Assembly (NCBI GenBank): GCA_945613045.1
Contig: CALZAG010000027.1
Span: forward strand, 1-12,576
Direction of reading: 5' to 3'
DNA: 12,576 nt
Origin: an uncultured Clostridia bacterium
GTDB lineage: Bacteria > Bacillota > Clostridia > Oscillospirales > Oscillospiraceae
Of this stretch, positions 5,100-11,962 are shown piece after piece; within the stretch, counting starts at the first letter, position 1, and every line of letters begins with the position of its first letter. The position numbers and the translations under genes were made by a program. The notes below the pieces were generated by a model that ran no database searches, was not told the DNA's origin, and saw nothing but the letters and a program-made list of their open reading frames with translations.

Positions 5100-7646
5100 T
5101 TACATCATTTCGGTTTTTTCAAGCTGCTCATCCATGTATTCGCTCATGCCGGAGAGAGGACGCCTCAGCGTAAGTCCGAGGACAAGGAAAACTGCAAAGA
5201 AAAGCAGGAGCAGCAGTATATTGATAAGATACTGATTGCCGTACAGACCCGCGATCGCCTCGCGCATTGCGTTTACCGCGTAGGGGAAGGGGAACAGCAG
5301 ATATATCTGCTGGAAGAAGTCGGGCAGAAGCTCAATGGGATAGGAGCCGCCGGAGCCTGCAATCTGAATGATCATAATAACAACGGAGAGCATCTTGCCG
5401 ACATTGCCGAAGATAATGGCAAGGCAGTAGGCTATCATCGAGCAGGCAAGCGAGGAGACCGCGCCCGCGAGAATGAACAGTCCGGGATGCAGACAGCCGA
5501 TGCCGAGAATAAGTATATTGCCGACGGTGATTACAAGAGCCTGCGCCTGACTGATGAGGAAGAAAAGCAGGTACCTGCCGAGGAATTTCTGAACATGAGT
5601 GGCTCCTATCAGCTCGACCGGCGAGTCGATCTTCATGATCGCGTTTATCATGACGCATCCTACCCAAATCGCGAGGATAGTGTAGAAGGGCGTCATACCC
5701 GTGCCGTATGAGTCGATGGGATATATGGTCTCGACCCTCATCGACAGAGGGCTGGAAAGGAAGGCACCTATGCTCTCGGGATTGACGTCGAAGAAATCAA
5801 ATATCTGCTGGACAAAGCCGTTGTCATCCCCGCCGTCGAGAACGCCGATGAAGTCGGTGATACGGCTGCTGTAGGAAGCAAGCAGATCCTTGACCTGAAT
5901 GAGCGCGTTGTTAACGGCGCCGAAGGTGTTTCCAAGCTCGGAAACGATGGGAGTGGTCTTGCCGAGGATGCCGCTCAGATCGAGCAGCAGGGAGGATACG
6001 TCGCCCAGGCTGTCCTGCAGGTTTTCGAGCAGAGTGTCAAGGGCGGGGTACACGGTCTCGGTCAGAGTGACTCTCACGGTGCCCAGCGTATCGCTTACAA
6101 GCTGAAGATCGTTTATAAGGTCGATATCGCGGTTGCCGTTGAGTATATCGTCAAGAATATCGCTGGCGCTCTTTGCATCGGAGGCGGCTGAGTCGACGGC
6201 GTCCGCGGCGCCGGTGGAAGTGCCGCTCGCGGTCTCCACAGCGTTGAACGCCACGCTCAGGGCGGACATTTCCTGCTCAACGACGGCAGCGTCGCTCTGG
6301 GCGCTCCTGAGAGCCTCGTCCCTGACCTCTGCGTCGGAGGCGGAGCTCGCCGTGGAGAGATTTTCCTGAATGCTGCTGATGCGGCTGTTGGTGTCCTCTA
6401 CCATGAAATCCATAAGGGAATCCATAGTCTGGGTGGAGGACGAAGAACTCGTAAGATCCTCGTAATCATTGCCGGTTACAGCTTCGTATACGCTGGGAAC
6501 GGCAACGGTCTCATAGTCGGTCTGGATGGCATTGATTGCATCGGCGTTGTGGGCTGCGAGCACATTGACCTGATTTGCGTCGGCGGGGTTGTTGAGACCG
6601 AGCTTATCACGCAGCTGAGTTATCTTCTCGGTGAGCTTGTTGAGCGCGGTGAGCGCGTCCTCGACCTCGGGATTCGTCAGGCCGGAGTGGGTAAGATAGT
6701 CAATAAGCTCCTTATACTGCTTTTCAAGCTCTGCCAGAGCCTCCTTGGCGGCCTCGGCGTCGTCGGTATTGCCTTCATACAGCCTGTCCAGCTTGTAGAT
6801 GGCCTCCTGCACGGAGTCCTGCAGGCCGAGCAGCATATTGTTGACTTCCTCGTTTATAAGCGCGAGGTCGGTCTGAGTATCTTCAATATATACTATCTGA
6901 TTTGAAATATTTACGCGCTCGTTGCCGATAAGATAAATCGAATAGTTGAGCGTGTTATTCGTGCGCTGGAGCGTGTCGATAAGCGCATTGTTCGCGGAGA
7001 TAAAGCGGTCGATGGTGCCGCTGTAGCTTTGAAGGTTGCTGTTTATTTTCTCAAGGGTGTTTTTAAGCATCTCAGCGGAGGAATCTCCCTGAACATCCTC
7101 GGAGAAAGCATTGAGCTTGTCGAAGAGGGTTTCCACCATCGCTGAAATATACTTCTGGTTGACGCTCTGCTTTATCTCGCTTGCGGCTGCCTCAACGATC
7201 TTGACGGCGACGGCGTTTTGTTTTTCGTTCTGATAGAAGGTTATGGTGGGGTTGTACATATCCGTTGTGAGGAAATTGTACATATCATATGTAAAGTCCG
7301 GCTCGATAACGACTGCGGCGTAATAGTCTCCTGCGTATACGCCCTCGATGGCTTCGTCTGCGTCGTCGATAAATACATAGCCGAAGGTTTCATTGTCCTT
7401 GAGCTCGGCGACAAGCTCCTTGCCTATGTTGATGATTCTGCCCTCCTCGTCCATGTAGTCCTGATCGTTGCAGACGACGGCGACCTCTACCTGGTTTATC
7501 TTACCGTAGGGGTCCCAGAACGCATAGATATTGAACCACGCGTAAAGCGCGGGAAGGAACGCAATGGATATGACGATCGTCAAAGCAAAGAAATGCTTTG
7601 ACAAGACCTTCATGTCGTTTTTAAAGACTCTGAAAACATTACGCAT
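5100..7646 (-). CDS. YhgE/Pip family membrane protein (848 aa)
   Basis: This is the first gene of the operon. An N-terminal helix (about 20-42) ends in ALYAWFNIYAFWDPYG, the YhgE/Pip signature. A soluble region of about 600 residues follows, with long coiled-coil-like stretches and a Ser/Ala-rich segment (about 398-505, with a run of five serines). From about 648 there is a polytopic domain with about five helices (653-670, 692-717, 723-745, 749-766, 817-838) and the conserved FGNVGK...AGSGGSYPIELLP stretch. B. subtilis YhgE is about 775 residues and lactococcal Pip about 900, so the length is normal. AGGAG lies 11 bases before the ATG. Transcription probably starts near 7747 from the promoter at 7754-7782. 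It resembles the 674-residue protein at both ends but differs in the middle, which is longer here. Function as an exporter or envelope scaffold is inference. Confidence 0.9.
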   Translation of the reverse strand: MRNVFRVFKNDMKVLSKHFFALTIVISIAFLPALYAWFNIYAFWDPYGKINQVEVAVVCNDQDYMDEEGRIINIGKELVAELKDNETFGYVFIDDADEAIEGVYAGDYYAAVVIEPDFTYDMYNFLTTDMYNPTITFYQNEKQNAVAVKIVEAAASEIKQSVNQKYISAMVETLFDKLNAFSEDVQGDSSAEMLKNTLEKINSNLQSYSGTIDRFISANNALIDTLQRTNNTLNYSIYLIGNERVNISNQIVYIEDTQTDLALINEEVNNMLLGLQDSVQEAIYKLDRLYEGNTDDAEAAKEALAELEKQYKELIDYLTHSGLTNPEVEDALTALNKLTEKITQLRDKLGLNNPADANQVNVLAAHNADAINAIQTDYETVAVPSVYEAVTGNDYEDLTSSSSSTQTMDSLMDFMVEDTNSRISSIQENLSTASSASDAEVRDEALRSAQSDAAVVEQEMSALSVAFNAVETASGTSTGAADAVDSAASDAKSASDILDDILNGNRDIDLINDLQLVSDTLGTVRVTLTETVYPALDTLLENLQDSLGDVSSLLLDLSGILGKTTPIVSELGNTFGAVNNALIQVKDLLASYSSRITDFIGVLDGGDDNGFVQQIFDFFDVNPESIGAFLSSPLSMRVETIYPIDSYGTGMTPFYTILAIWVGCVMINAIMKIDSPVELIGATHVQKFLGRYLLFFLISQAQALVITVGNILILGIGCLHPGLFILAGAVSSLACSMIAYCLAIIFGNVGKMLSVVIMIIQIAGSGGSYPIELLPDFFQQIYLLFPFPYAVNAMREAIAGLYGNQYLINILLLLLFFAVFLVLGLTLRRPLSGMSEYMDEQLEKTEMM

Positions 7647-7744
7647 ATCGAATAATACTCCTGTTGTTGTAAAGAGTAGTATAGTATAAACGACCGCCGT
7701 AAGCTGTCGAAATCTTACAGCTCCAAAAAAAGTAACGATTTGGA

Positions 7745-7759
7745 TACAATGATATTGTA
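7745..7759. promoter_or_regulatory. Inverted repeat covering the -10 box, putative operator
   Basis: TACAAT-GAT-ATTGTA is a perfect 6+6 inverted repeat with a 3-base centre. It includes the whole -10 box of the YhgE/Pip operon promoter and reaches the expected start point, a typical repressor position. Part of the symmetry comes from the -10 box itself, so chance cannot be excluded. Confidence 0.45.
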
Positions 7760-7782
7760 CAGGCTCTGAAAATAATTGTCAA
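7754..7782 (-). promoter_or_regulatory. Sigma-A promoter of the YhgE/Pip operon
   Basis: On the minus strand, TTGACA (plus 7777-7782), a 17-base spacer and TACAAT (plus 7754-7759) are present. Transcription would begin near 7747, giving a leader of about 100 bases before the 848-residue gene. Confidence 0.82.
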
Positions 7783-7842
7783 GTAGACATAAGGCCATAA
7801 TAAAAATAAATTTTTGCCGAATTGTGGCATGAAAAATTTGAC

Positions 7843-7858
7843 ACACAATATATTGTGT
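7843..7858. repeat. Perfect 16-bp palindrome
   Basis: ACACAATATATTGTGT is a perfect palindrome in the intergenic region. It shares ACAAT/ATTGT half-sites with the dyad at 7745-7759; the centres are about 98 bp apart. A further ATTGTG lies at 7821-7826. It may be a second binding site of the same regulator or a site for the SASP side. Confidence 0.45.
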
Positions 7859-7973
7859 AGCGTGAGTATTAACAAGAATTACATATCTGCTGCGGGAATA
7901 TATCGACGTTTGGGGGCAATGATAAGTTACGGGTTGAAAACATGACCCAATACAGAAAAGGAGATGTAAAACT

Positions 7974-8174
7974 ATGTCTAACAATTCCAGCAACCGACTT
8001 GTTGTTCCCGCTGCACGCGAGGCAATGGAGAAGTTCAAGATGGAAGCGGCCAACGAGGTCGGCGTTAACCTGAAGAACGGTTACAACGGCGACATCACCG
8101 CGCGTCAGGCCGGTTCTGTCGGCGGCCAGATGGTCAAGAAGATGATCGAGGCATACGAGAACGGCCTCAAGTAA
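7974..8174 (+). CDS. Alpha/beta-type small acid-soluble spore protein
   Basis: This 66-residue protein matches the alpha/beta SASP family, which coats DNA in the forespore, protects it from UV and heat, and is degraded at germination by the protease GPR. The N-terminal motif LVVPAAREAMEKFK (9-22) precedes the GPR-site region MEAANEVGV (23-31; cleavage expected next to E24). The C-terminal DNA-binding motif GDITARQAGSVGGQMVKKMI (39-58) is clear. AAAAGGAG lies 10 bases before the ATG. It is a single-gene unit with a strong terminator, divergent from the YhgE/Pip operon. Expression would be expected from sigma-G in the forespore, but I could not identify a convincing sigma-G promoter. Several paralogues usually exist, so no specific symbol is given. 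Confidence 0.95.
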   Translation: MSNNSSNRLVVPAAREAMEKFKMEAANEVGVNLKNGYNGDITARQAGSVGGQMVKKMIEAYENGLK

Positions 8175-8186
8175 GAAAAAAAGAAG

Positions 8187-8215
8187 CGATGTCCGCATCT
8201 GCGGACATCGTTTTT
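8187..8215. terminator. Bidirectional terminator between the SASP gene and obgE
   Basis: CGATGTCCGC (8187-8196) pairs perfectly with GCGGACATCG (8201-8210) around ATCT, followed by TTTTT on the plus strand. The minus strand also has a T run after the stem (plus A at 8176-8182). It serves the SASP gene and probably the convergent obgE, whose stop is about 45 bases away. Confidence 0.9.
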
Positions 8216-8258
8216 CTACTTATATTAAATATATAAAATATATAGCATATAGCGCGGC

Positions 8259-9542
8259 TTATTCACGGTACTCAAATTCGAGATTGTAGATGCTGACCGT
8301 GTCGCCGTCACGGATGCCCATTTCCTCCATGCGCTTGTAAACGCCGTTGTCGCGCAGAACGCGGTCGAAGTACATAAGGCTCTCGTTATCCGAAAAATTG
8401 ACCGAGCCCATAAGGCGCTGGAGCCACGGCCCCTCAACGACCCACACGTCGTCAAACTGCTCGATGCTGAGCTCCTCCGAGGTGTCGATAACAGGCTCGG
8501 GCGGAACGTAGTCGGCTTCAAAGCGGATAACCGGCGGCAGCTCCTGCAGCTTTGCCGCGGCAATGTTCACAAGCTCCCGCGTGCCGCTGTGGGTCGCGGC
8601 GCTCATCTCGAAAAACTCATAGCCGAGAGCCTCGACGTGCGCGCGCAGCCTGTCTATATTCTCTCGGTCATCGCCGCAGAGGTCGCACTTGTTCGCCGCG
8701 ACTATCTGAGCCCGTCCTGCAAGCTCGGGGGAGTATTCGCGCAGCTCCGCGTTTATCGCGTCAAAATCCGCTACCGGATCGCGCCCCTCGGAGCCGGAGA
8801 CGTCGACAAGGTGTATCAGCAGTCGGCAGCGGTCGATATGCCGCAGGAAATCGTGCCCGAGTCCCGCGCCCTCGGAAGCGCCCTCGATGATGCCGGGGAT
8901 GTCCGCCATGACAAAGGAGCGGCCCTCGTCGACATACACCACGCCGAGATTGGGGAAAAGGGTGGTGAAGTGATAGTTTGCGATCTTCGGGTGAGCCTTG
9001 CTCACGACGGAAAGCAGTGTGCTCTTGCCCACGTTGGGGAAACCCACGAGCCCCACATCGGCCAGAAGCTTCAGCTCAAGGGTGATATCGTGGCTCTCTC
9101 CGGGCAGACCGGGCTTGGCAAAGCGCGGAACCTGACGGGTCGGGGTCGCAAAGTGCTTGTTGCCCCAGCCGCCCCTGCCGCCGCGCGCGACGGTATAGTT
9201 TTCGCCGTCGGACATATCGTGCATGATGCCGCCGGTCTCGGTATCGCGTATAAGTGTGCCGCGGGGCACGCGGATATAAAGGCTGTCCCCGTCCCTGCCG
9301 GAGCAGCGCTTGCCCTGACCGTCGGCGCCGTTTCCGGCAACGTACTTGCGCTTGTACCGGAAGTCCATCAGGGTGGACATATTGTCGTCAACGACAAAAA
9401 CGACGTCGCCGCCCTTGCCGCCGTCGCCGCCGTCGGGGCCGCCGGCCGCGACGTATTTCTCGCGGTGGAAGGCGACTGCGCCGTTGCCGCCGTTGCCGGC
9501 TCTGACGCTTATTCTTGCTTTATCCACAAAAGAGGCTGCCAT
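8259..9542 (-). CDS. obgE: Obg GTPase (ObgE/CgtA)
   Basis: This 427-residue GTPase acts in late 50S subunit assembly and the stringent response. The Gly-rich Obg fold spans about 1-157 (VRAGNGGNGAVAFHREKY, 13-30). The G domain carries G1 GFPNVGKST (167-175), G2 TT (193-194), G3 DIPG (214-217), G4 NKCD (284-287) and G5 SAA (314-316). The C-terminal OCT domain (about 350-427) ends in the typical GDTVSIYNLEFEY. Its length fits the Gram-positive three-domain type. AAAGGAGG lies 9 bases before the ATG. It follows rplU and rpmA, the usual order, but an intrinsic terminator lies in the 81-base gap after rpmA. No separate strong promoter was found, so expression probably depends on readthrough. Confidence 0.97.
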   Translation of the reverse strand: MAASFVDKARISVRAGNGGNGAVAFHREKYVAAGGPDGGDGGKGGDVVFVVDDNMSTLMDFRYKRKYVAGNGADGQGKRCSGRDGDSLYIRVPRGTLIRDTETGGIMHDMSDGENYTVARGGRGGWGNKHFATPTRQVPRFAKPGLPGESHDITLELKLLADVGLVGFPNVGKSTLLSVVSKAHPKIANYHFTTLFPNLGVVYVDEGRSFVMADIPGIIEGASEGAGLGHDFLRHIDRCRLLIHLVDVSGSEGRDPVADFDAINAELREYSPELAGRAQIVAANKCDLCGDDRENIDRLRAHVEALGYEFFEMSAATHSGTRELVNIAAAKLQELPPVIRFEADYVPPEPVIDTSEELSIEQFDDVWVVEGPWLQRLMGSVNFSDNESLMYFDRVLRDNGVYKRMEEMGIRDGDTVSIYNLEFEYRE

Positions 9543-9578
9543 AGTTTAGTTCCTCCTTTATAAAATCAGAAAAACGGT

Positions 9579-9611
9579 AAAAACAATGCCGGACAGACCT
9601 GTCCGGCATTG
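9579..9611 (-). terminator. Intrinsic terminator between rpmA and obgE
   Basis: On the minus strand, CAATGCCGGACA pairs with TGTCCGGCATTG (plus 9600-9611 with 9584-9595) around a 4-base loop, 12 pairs in all. TTTTT follows, with a second T run soon after. It starts 12 bases past the rpmA stop and about 40 bases before the obgE start. It likely reduces obgE output relative to L21 and L27. Confidence 0.85.
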
Positions 9612-9623
9612 TCAAATCTTCAT

Positions 9624-9887
9624 TTACTGAGCGATTTCTTCGTAAACAGAGACCTGCTTGCGGTCCTTGTCCTTGCGCTCGAACTTTACTCTGCCGTCAA
9701 CGAGAGCGAACAGAGTGTCATCCTTACCCTTTCCGACGTTGGTGCCGGGGTGGATCTTGGTCCCGCGCTGTCTGACAAGGATATTGCCGGCCAGAACGAA
9801 CTGACCATCTGCTCTCTTGGGTCCGAGGCGCTTGGACTCACTGTCGCGGCCGTTCTTTGTGGAACCCATACCTTTTTTATGTGCCAT
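9624..9887 (-). CDS. rpmA: 50S ribosomal protein L27
   Basis: This is an 87-residue L27, whose N-terminal arm reaches the peptidyl transferase centre. It begins MAHKKGMGSTKNGRDSESKR, and GQFVLAGNILVRQRGTK (28-44) and the VKFER segment are typical. GGAGGTG lies 8 bases before the ATG. Most Firmicutes L27 proteins carry a roughly nine-residue N-terminal extension (like MLKLDLQFFA) that the protease Prp removes. It is absent here: the protein starts at the mature position, and no in-frame ATG, GTG or TTG lies in the short gap to rplU. The prp gene usually between rplU and rpmA is also missing; the gap is only 38 bases. Confidence 0.97.
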   Translation of the reverse strand: MAHKKGMGSTKNGRDSESKRLGPKRADGQFVLAGNILVRQRGTKIHPGTNVGKGKDDTLFALVDGRVKFERKDKDRKQVSVYEEIAQ

Positions 9888-9925
9888 TAAGGTTACACCT
9901 CCATTATCAGTAGTAGCGGAAATAA

Positions 9926-10240
9926 TTATGCATTGATGGTTTCGATCTGAACCTTGGTATAGGGCTGTCTGTGGCCCTGAGTTCTGCGATAACCCTTTTT
10001 GGGCTTCATCTTGTAAACGCGAACCTTCTTGCCCTTGCCGTTCTTGACGACGTTTGCGGAAACGGTTGCGCCCTCGATGACAGGTGCGCCGAAAACAGTG
10101 TTTTCGCCGTCGATGACGGCCAGAACCTGGTCGAACTTAACGGACTCGCCAGCCTCAACGTCGAGCTTTTCGACGAAGATGACGTCGCCCTCTGCGACGC
10201 GATACTGCTTGCCGCCGGTCACGATGATAGCATGCTTCAT
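9926..10240 (-). CDS. rplU: 50S ribosomal protein L21
   Basis: This 104-residue L21 binds 23S rRNA. Family motifs are visible: IIVTGGKQYRVAEGD near the N-terminus (5-19) and the basic C-terminal KMKPKKGYRRTQGHRQPYT (77-95). AAAGGATTG lies 8 bases before the ATG. It is the first gene of the rplU-rpmA-obgE unit, with its own consensus promoter and an approximately 80-base leader that may carry autoregulation. Confidence 0.97.
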   Translation of the reverse strand: MKHAIIVTGGKQYRVAEGDVIFVEKLDVEAGESVKFDQVLAVIDGENTVFGAPVIEGATVSANVVKNGKGKKVRVYKMKPKKGYRRTQGHRQPYTKVQIETINA

Positions 10241-10319
10241 GAACTAAACAATCCTTTCTTCAGGTCTCGCTCTTGTAGGTGCCGGGCGCATCCCGAACTT
10301 CCGACCCACTCAATGCGGC
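10241..10319 (-). promoter_or_regulatory. rplU 5' leader, candidate L21 autoregulatory RNA
   Basis: The transcript from the rplU promoter should carry about 80 GC-rich bases before the start codon, unusual next to the AT-rich promoter. CGCAT can pair with ATGCG (plus 10314-10318 with 10287-10291) and GGTC with GACC (plus 10303-10306 with 10263-10266). Firmicutes often carry an L21 leader element here. I cannot confirm a match to that model by eye. Confidence 0.4.
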
Positions 10320-10325
10320 CTAAGT

Positions 10326-10354
10326 AGTATATCATTGCAAAACTGCGATGTCAA
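10326..10354 (-). promoter_or_regulatory. Sigma-A promoter of rplU-rpmA-obgE
   Basis: On the minus strand, TTGACA (plus 10349-10354), a 17-base spacer and TATACT (plus 10326-10331) are present. TGA directly before TATACT makes an extended -10. This near-consensus promoter fits a ribosomal protein operon. Confidence 0.88.
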
Positions 10355-10370
10355 GCATAAAAACGCTTGA
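10351..10370. repeat. Inverted repeat between divergent promoters
   Basis: TCAAGC-N8-GCTTGA spans parts of both -35 boxes of the divergent rplU and cls promoters. It may be an operator for one protein acting on both, or a by-product of two opposed TTGA-type -35 boxes. Confidence 0.35.
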
Positions 10371-10395
10371 AATACTGTCGAAAAAATGGCATAAT
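10367..10395 (+). promoter_or_regulatory. Sigma-A promoter of cls
   Basis: TTGAAA (10367-10372), a 17-base spacer and CATAAT (10390-10395) are present, with TGG before the -10 (extended -10). Its -35 lies only 12 bases from the -35 of the divergent rplU promoter. Confidence 0.75.
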
Positions 10396-10423
10396 CATAA
10401 TTGAATAAGGAGGTAAGCGCGCA

Positions 10424-11956
10424 ATGACAAAGCTGCTGAAAAAGATATTCTCCCGAACCAGCATAACGGCCCTGCTGATCGTTATACAGGTCGTCTGGCT
10501 CGTGGCGCTTTTGCTCGAGCTGAGCAGCGCACTGCCCGTTATACAAAGCATACTGCGGGTGCTGAGTGTCGTAGCGATACTTTTCGTTATCAGAAGCGAG
10601 ATGAACCCGTCGTATAAGATCGGCTGGGTGCTGCTTATCGCCATGCTGCCGCTGCTGGGAGGACTGATGTTTGTCATATTCGGAAACAAGAGGCCGACCC
10701 GGTATATGCGGAAAATGCTGAATGCCCAGCTTGAAAAGTCTTCGGCGTATTTCAAGGAGCGCCCCTCCGTCTCGGACGAGATATCATTAAAGGACCCTGC
10801 CGCCGCGGGACTGTTCAAATATCTTGAGAAGGCCGGCGGGTACCCTGCCGGACGGGACACGAAGATAAGCTATTACCGTGTCGGCGAGGAGATGTTCGAG
10901 GACCTGATATGCGAGCTTGAAAAGGCGGAGAAATTCATATTCCTCGAGTACTTCATAATAAGCCCCGGCAGAATGTGGGACAGCGTGCTGGAAATACTCA
11001 AGCGCAAGGCCTCCGAGGGCGTGGATGTGCGCGTTATATATGACGACATGGGCTGCGTTGACCGCCTGCCGGCCAACTACTGCAATACGCTCAGAAGCTG
11101 GGGCATAAAGACCATGGCGTTCAACCGCTTTGTCCCCGCCGTAAGCCTTGTCATGAACAACCGCGACCACAGGAAGCTTACGGTCATTGACGGAAAAACG
11201 GGCTTCACCGGCGGCATAAACATAAGCGACGAATATATTAACGAGAAGGAGCGCTTCGGCCACTGGAAGGATACCGGACTTATGCTTAAGGGGCCGGGGG
11301 TCGAAAACCTGACGGTCATGTTCCTTGAGATGTGGAACGCATTTAACACGGACGGCGGCGAGTACGGCGACTTTGTGGCCGAGAGCTTCGAGGAAAAGGG
11401 CGGGGAGGACGACGGATATGTCCTCAGCTTTTCCGACAGCCCGCTGGACGACGAAAACGTCGGCGAGAGCGTGTATGCGGATATGCTGTATCAGGCGCGC
11501 GACTACATTTATATAACTACGCCGTACCTTGCCATAGACAGTGAGCTTCAAAGCGCCCTGTGCATGGCGGCTAAGCGCGGAGTGGATGTGCGCATGATAA
11601 CCCCGGGCATACCCGACAAGAAAATGGTCTACCAGCTCACCCGTTCGTATTACCCCGCGCTTTTGAAGGCAGGAGTGAAGATATACGAGTATACCCCCGG
11701 CTTTGTCCACGCCAAAAGCTTTGTGTGCGATGATGAGCTGTGCGTCGTGGGTACCATCAATATGGATTACCGCAGTCTGTACCTGCACTTTGAATGCGGA
11801 ACGCTCATGTACGCAAATCCCGCCATAGCGAAGGTCAAAGCCGACGACCTTGAAACGATGGAAAAATGCCGCCGCGTGGAGCTTTCCGACTGCCGCACGA
11901 GCTTCCTCGGCCAGATAGTCAACAGCGTCCTGCGCTCGATCGCGCCGCTGCTGTAA
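10424..11956 (+). CDS. cls: Cardiolipin synthase (phospholipase D family)
   Basis: This 510-residue membrane enzyme joins two phosphatidylglycerol molecules to cardiolipin and glycerol. Three N-terminal hydrophobic segments (about 13-33, 38-56, 66-87) precede the phospholipase D domain. The two HKD motifs are intact: H249-K251-D256 (HRKLTVID) followed by GFTGG, and H429-K431-D436 (HAKSFVCD) followed by GTINMD. The length fits bacterial ClsA-type enzymes. AAGGAGG lies 10 bases before the ATG. It is a single-gene unit divergent from rplU, with a terminator-like hairpin about 16 bases after its stop. PG is assumed as the donor from the family; the sequence does not show it directly. Confidence 0.93.
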   Translation: MTKLLKKIFSRTSITALLIVIQVVWLVALLLELSSALPVIQSILRVLSVVAILFVIRSEMNPSYKIGWVLLIAMLPLLGGLMFVIFGNKRPTRYMRKMLNAQLEKSSAYFKERPSVSDEISLKDPAAAGLFKYLEKAGGYPAGRDTKISYYRVGEEMFEDLICELEKAEKFIFLEYFIISPGRMWDSVLEILKRKASEGVDVRVIYDDMGCVDRLPANYCNTLRSWGIKTMAFNRFVPAVSLVMNNRDHRKLTVIDGKTGFTGGINISDEYINEKERFGHWKDTGLMLKGPGVENLTVMFLEMWNAFNTDGGEYGDFVAESFEEKGGEDDGYVLSFSDSPLDDENVGESVYADMLYQARDYIYITTPYLAIDSELQSALCMAAKRGVDVRMITPGIPDKKMVYQLTRSYYPALLKAGVKIYEYTPGFVHAKSFVCDDELCVVGTINMDYRSLYLHFECGTLMYANPAIAKVKADDLETMEKCRRVELSDCRTSFLGQIVNSVLRSIAPLL

Positions 11957-11962
11957 AGGGCC

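Larger units (their letters stand above)
7647..7973. other. Divergent intergenic region between the YhgE/Pip operon and the SASP gene
   Basis: This 327-base AT-rich stretch holds the minus-strand promoter (7754-7782), the dyad over its -10 box (7745-7759) and a second palindrome (7843-7858). It also has an inverted repeat AGCTGT-N9-ACAGCT (7702-7722) that would form a hairpin in the 5' leader of the YhgE/Pip transcript. A TTGACA at 7838-7843 on the plus strand has no matching -10 at normal spacing. No convincing sigma-G promoter for the SASP gene was found. No gene is supported here. Confidence 0.6.

Noticed and set aside
7838..7872. Plus-strand sigma-A promoter for the SASP gene (TTGACA at 7838-7843)
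   Set aside because: The nearest -10-like box (TATTAA) is 23 bases away, too far. SASP genes are expected to use sigma-G, and no convincing sigma-G boxes were found either.
7639..8053. Small minus-strand reading frames in the intergenic region and over the SASP gene
   Set aside because: They overlap the YhgE/Pip promoter and the real SASP gene and have no ribosome binding site or recognisable product.
8589..9563. Long plus-strand reading frame of 324 codons opposite obgE
   Set aside because: It lies wholly antisense to a clear Obg GTPase. Its Ala/Val/Gly-rich composition is what the complement of a Gly-rich Obg domain gives, and it has no recognisable domain or ribosome binding site.
9587..9615. 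Promoter for obgE starting from TTGACA (minus strand, plus 9610-9615)
   Set aside because: At 17 bases spacing the -10 position falls in the GC-rich terminator stem (CCGGCA), which is not a -10 box.
10787..11788. Minus-strand reading frame of 333 codons opposite cls
   Set aside because: It is antisense to cardiolipin synthase with both HKD motifs intact. No motifs or ribosome binding site; it is a codon-bias shadow.
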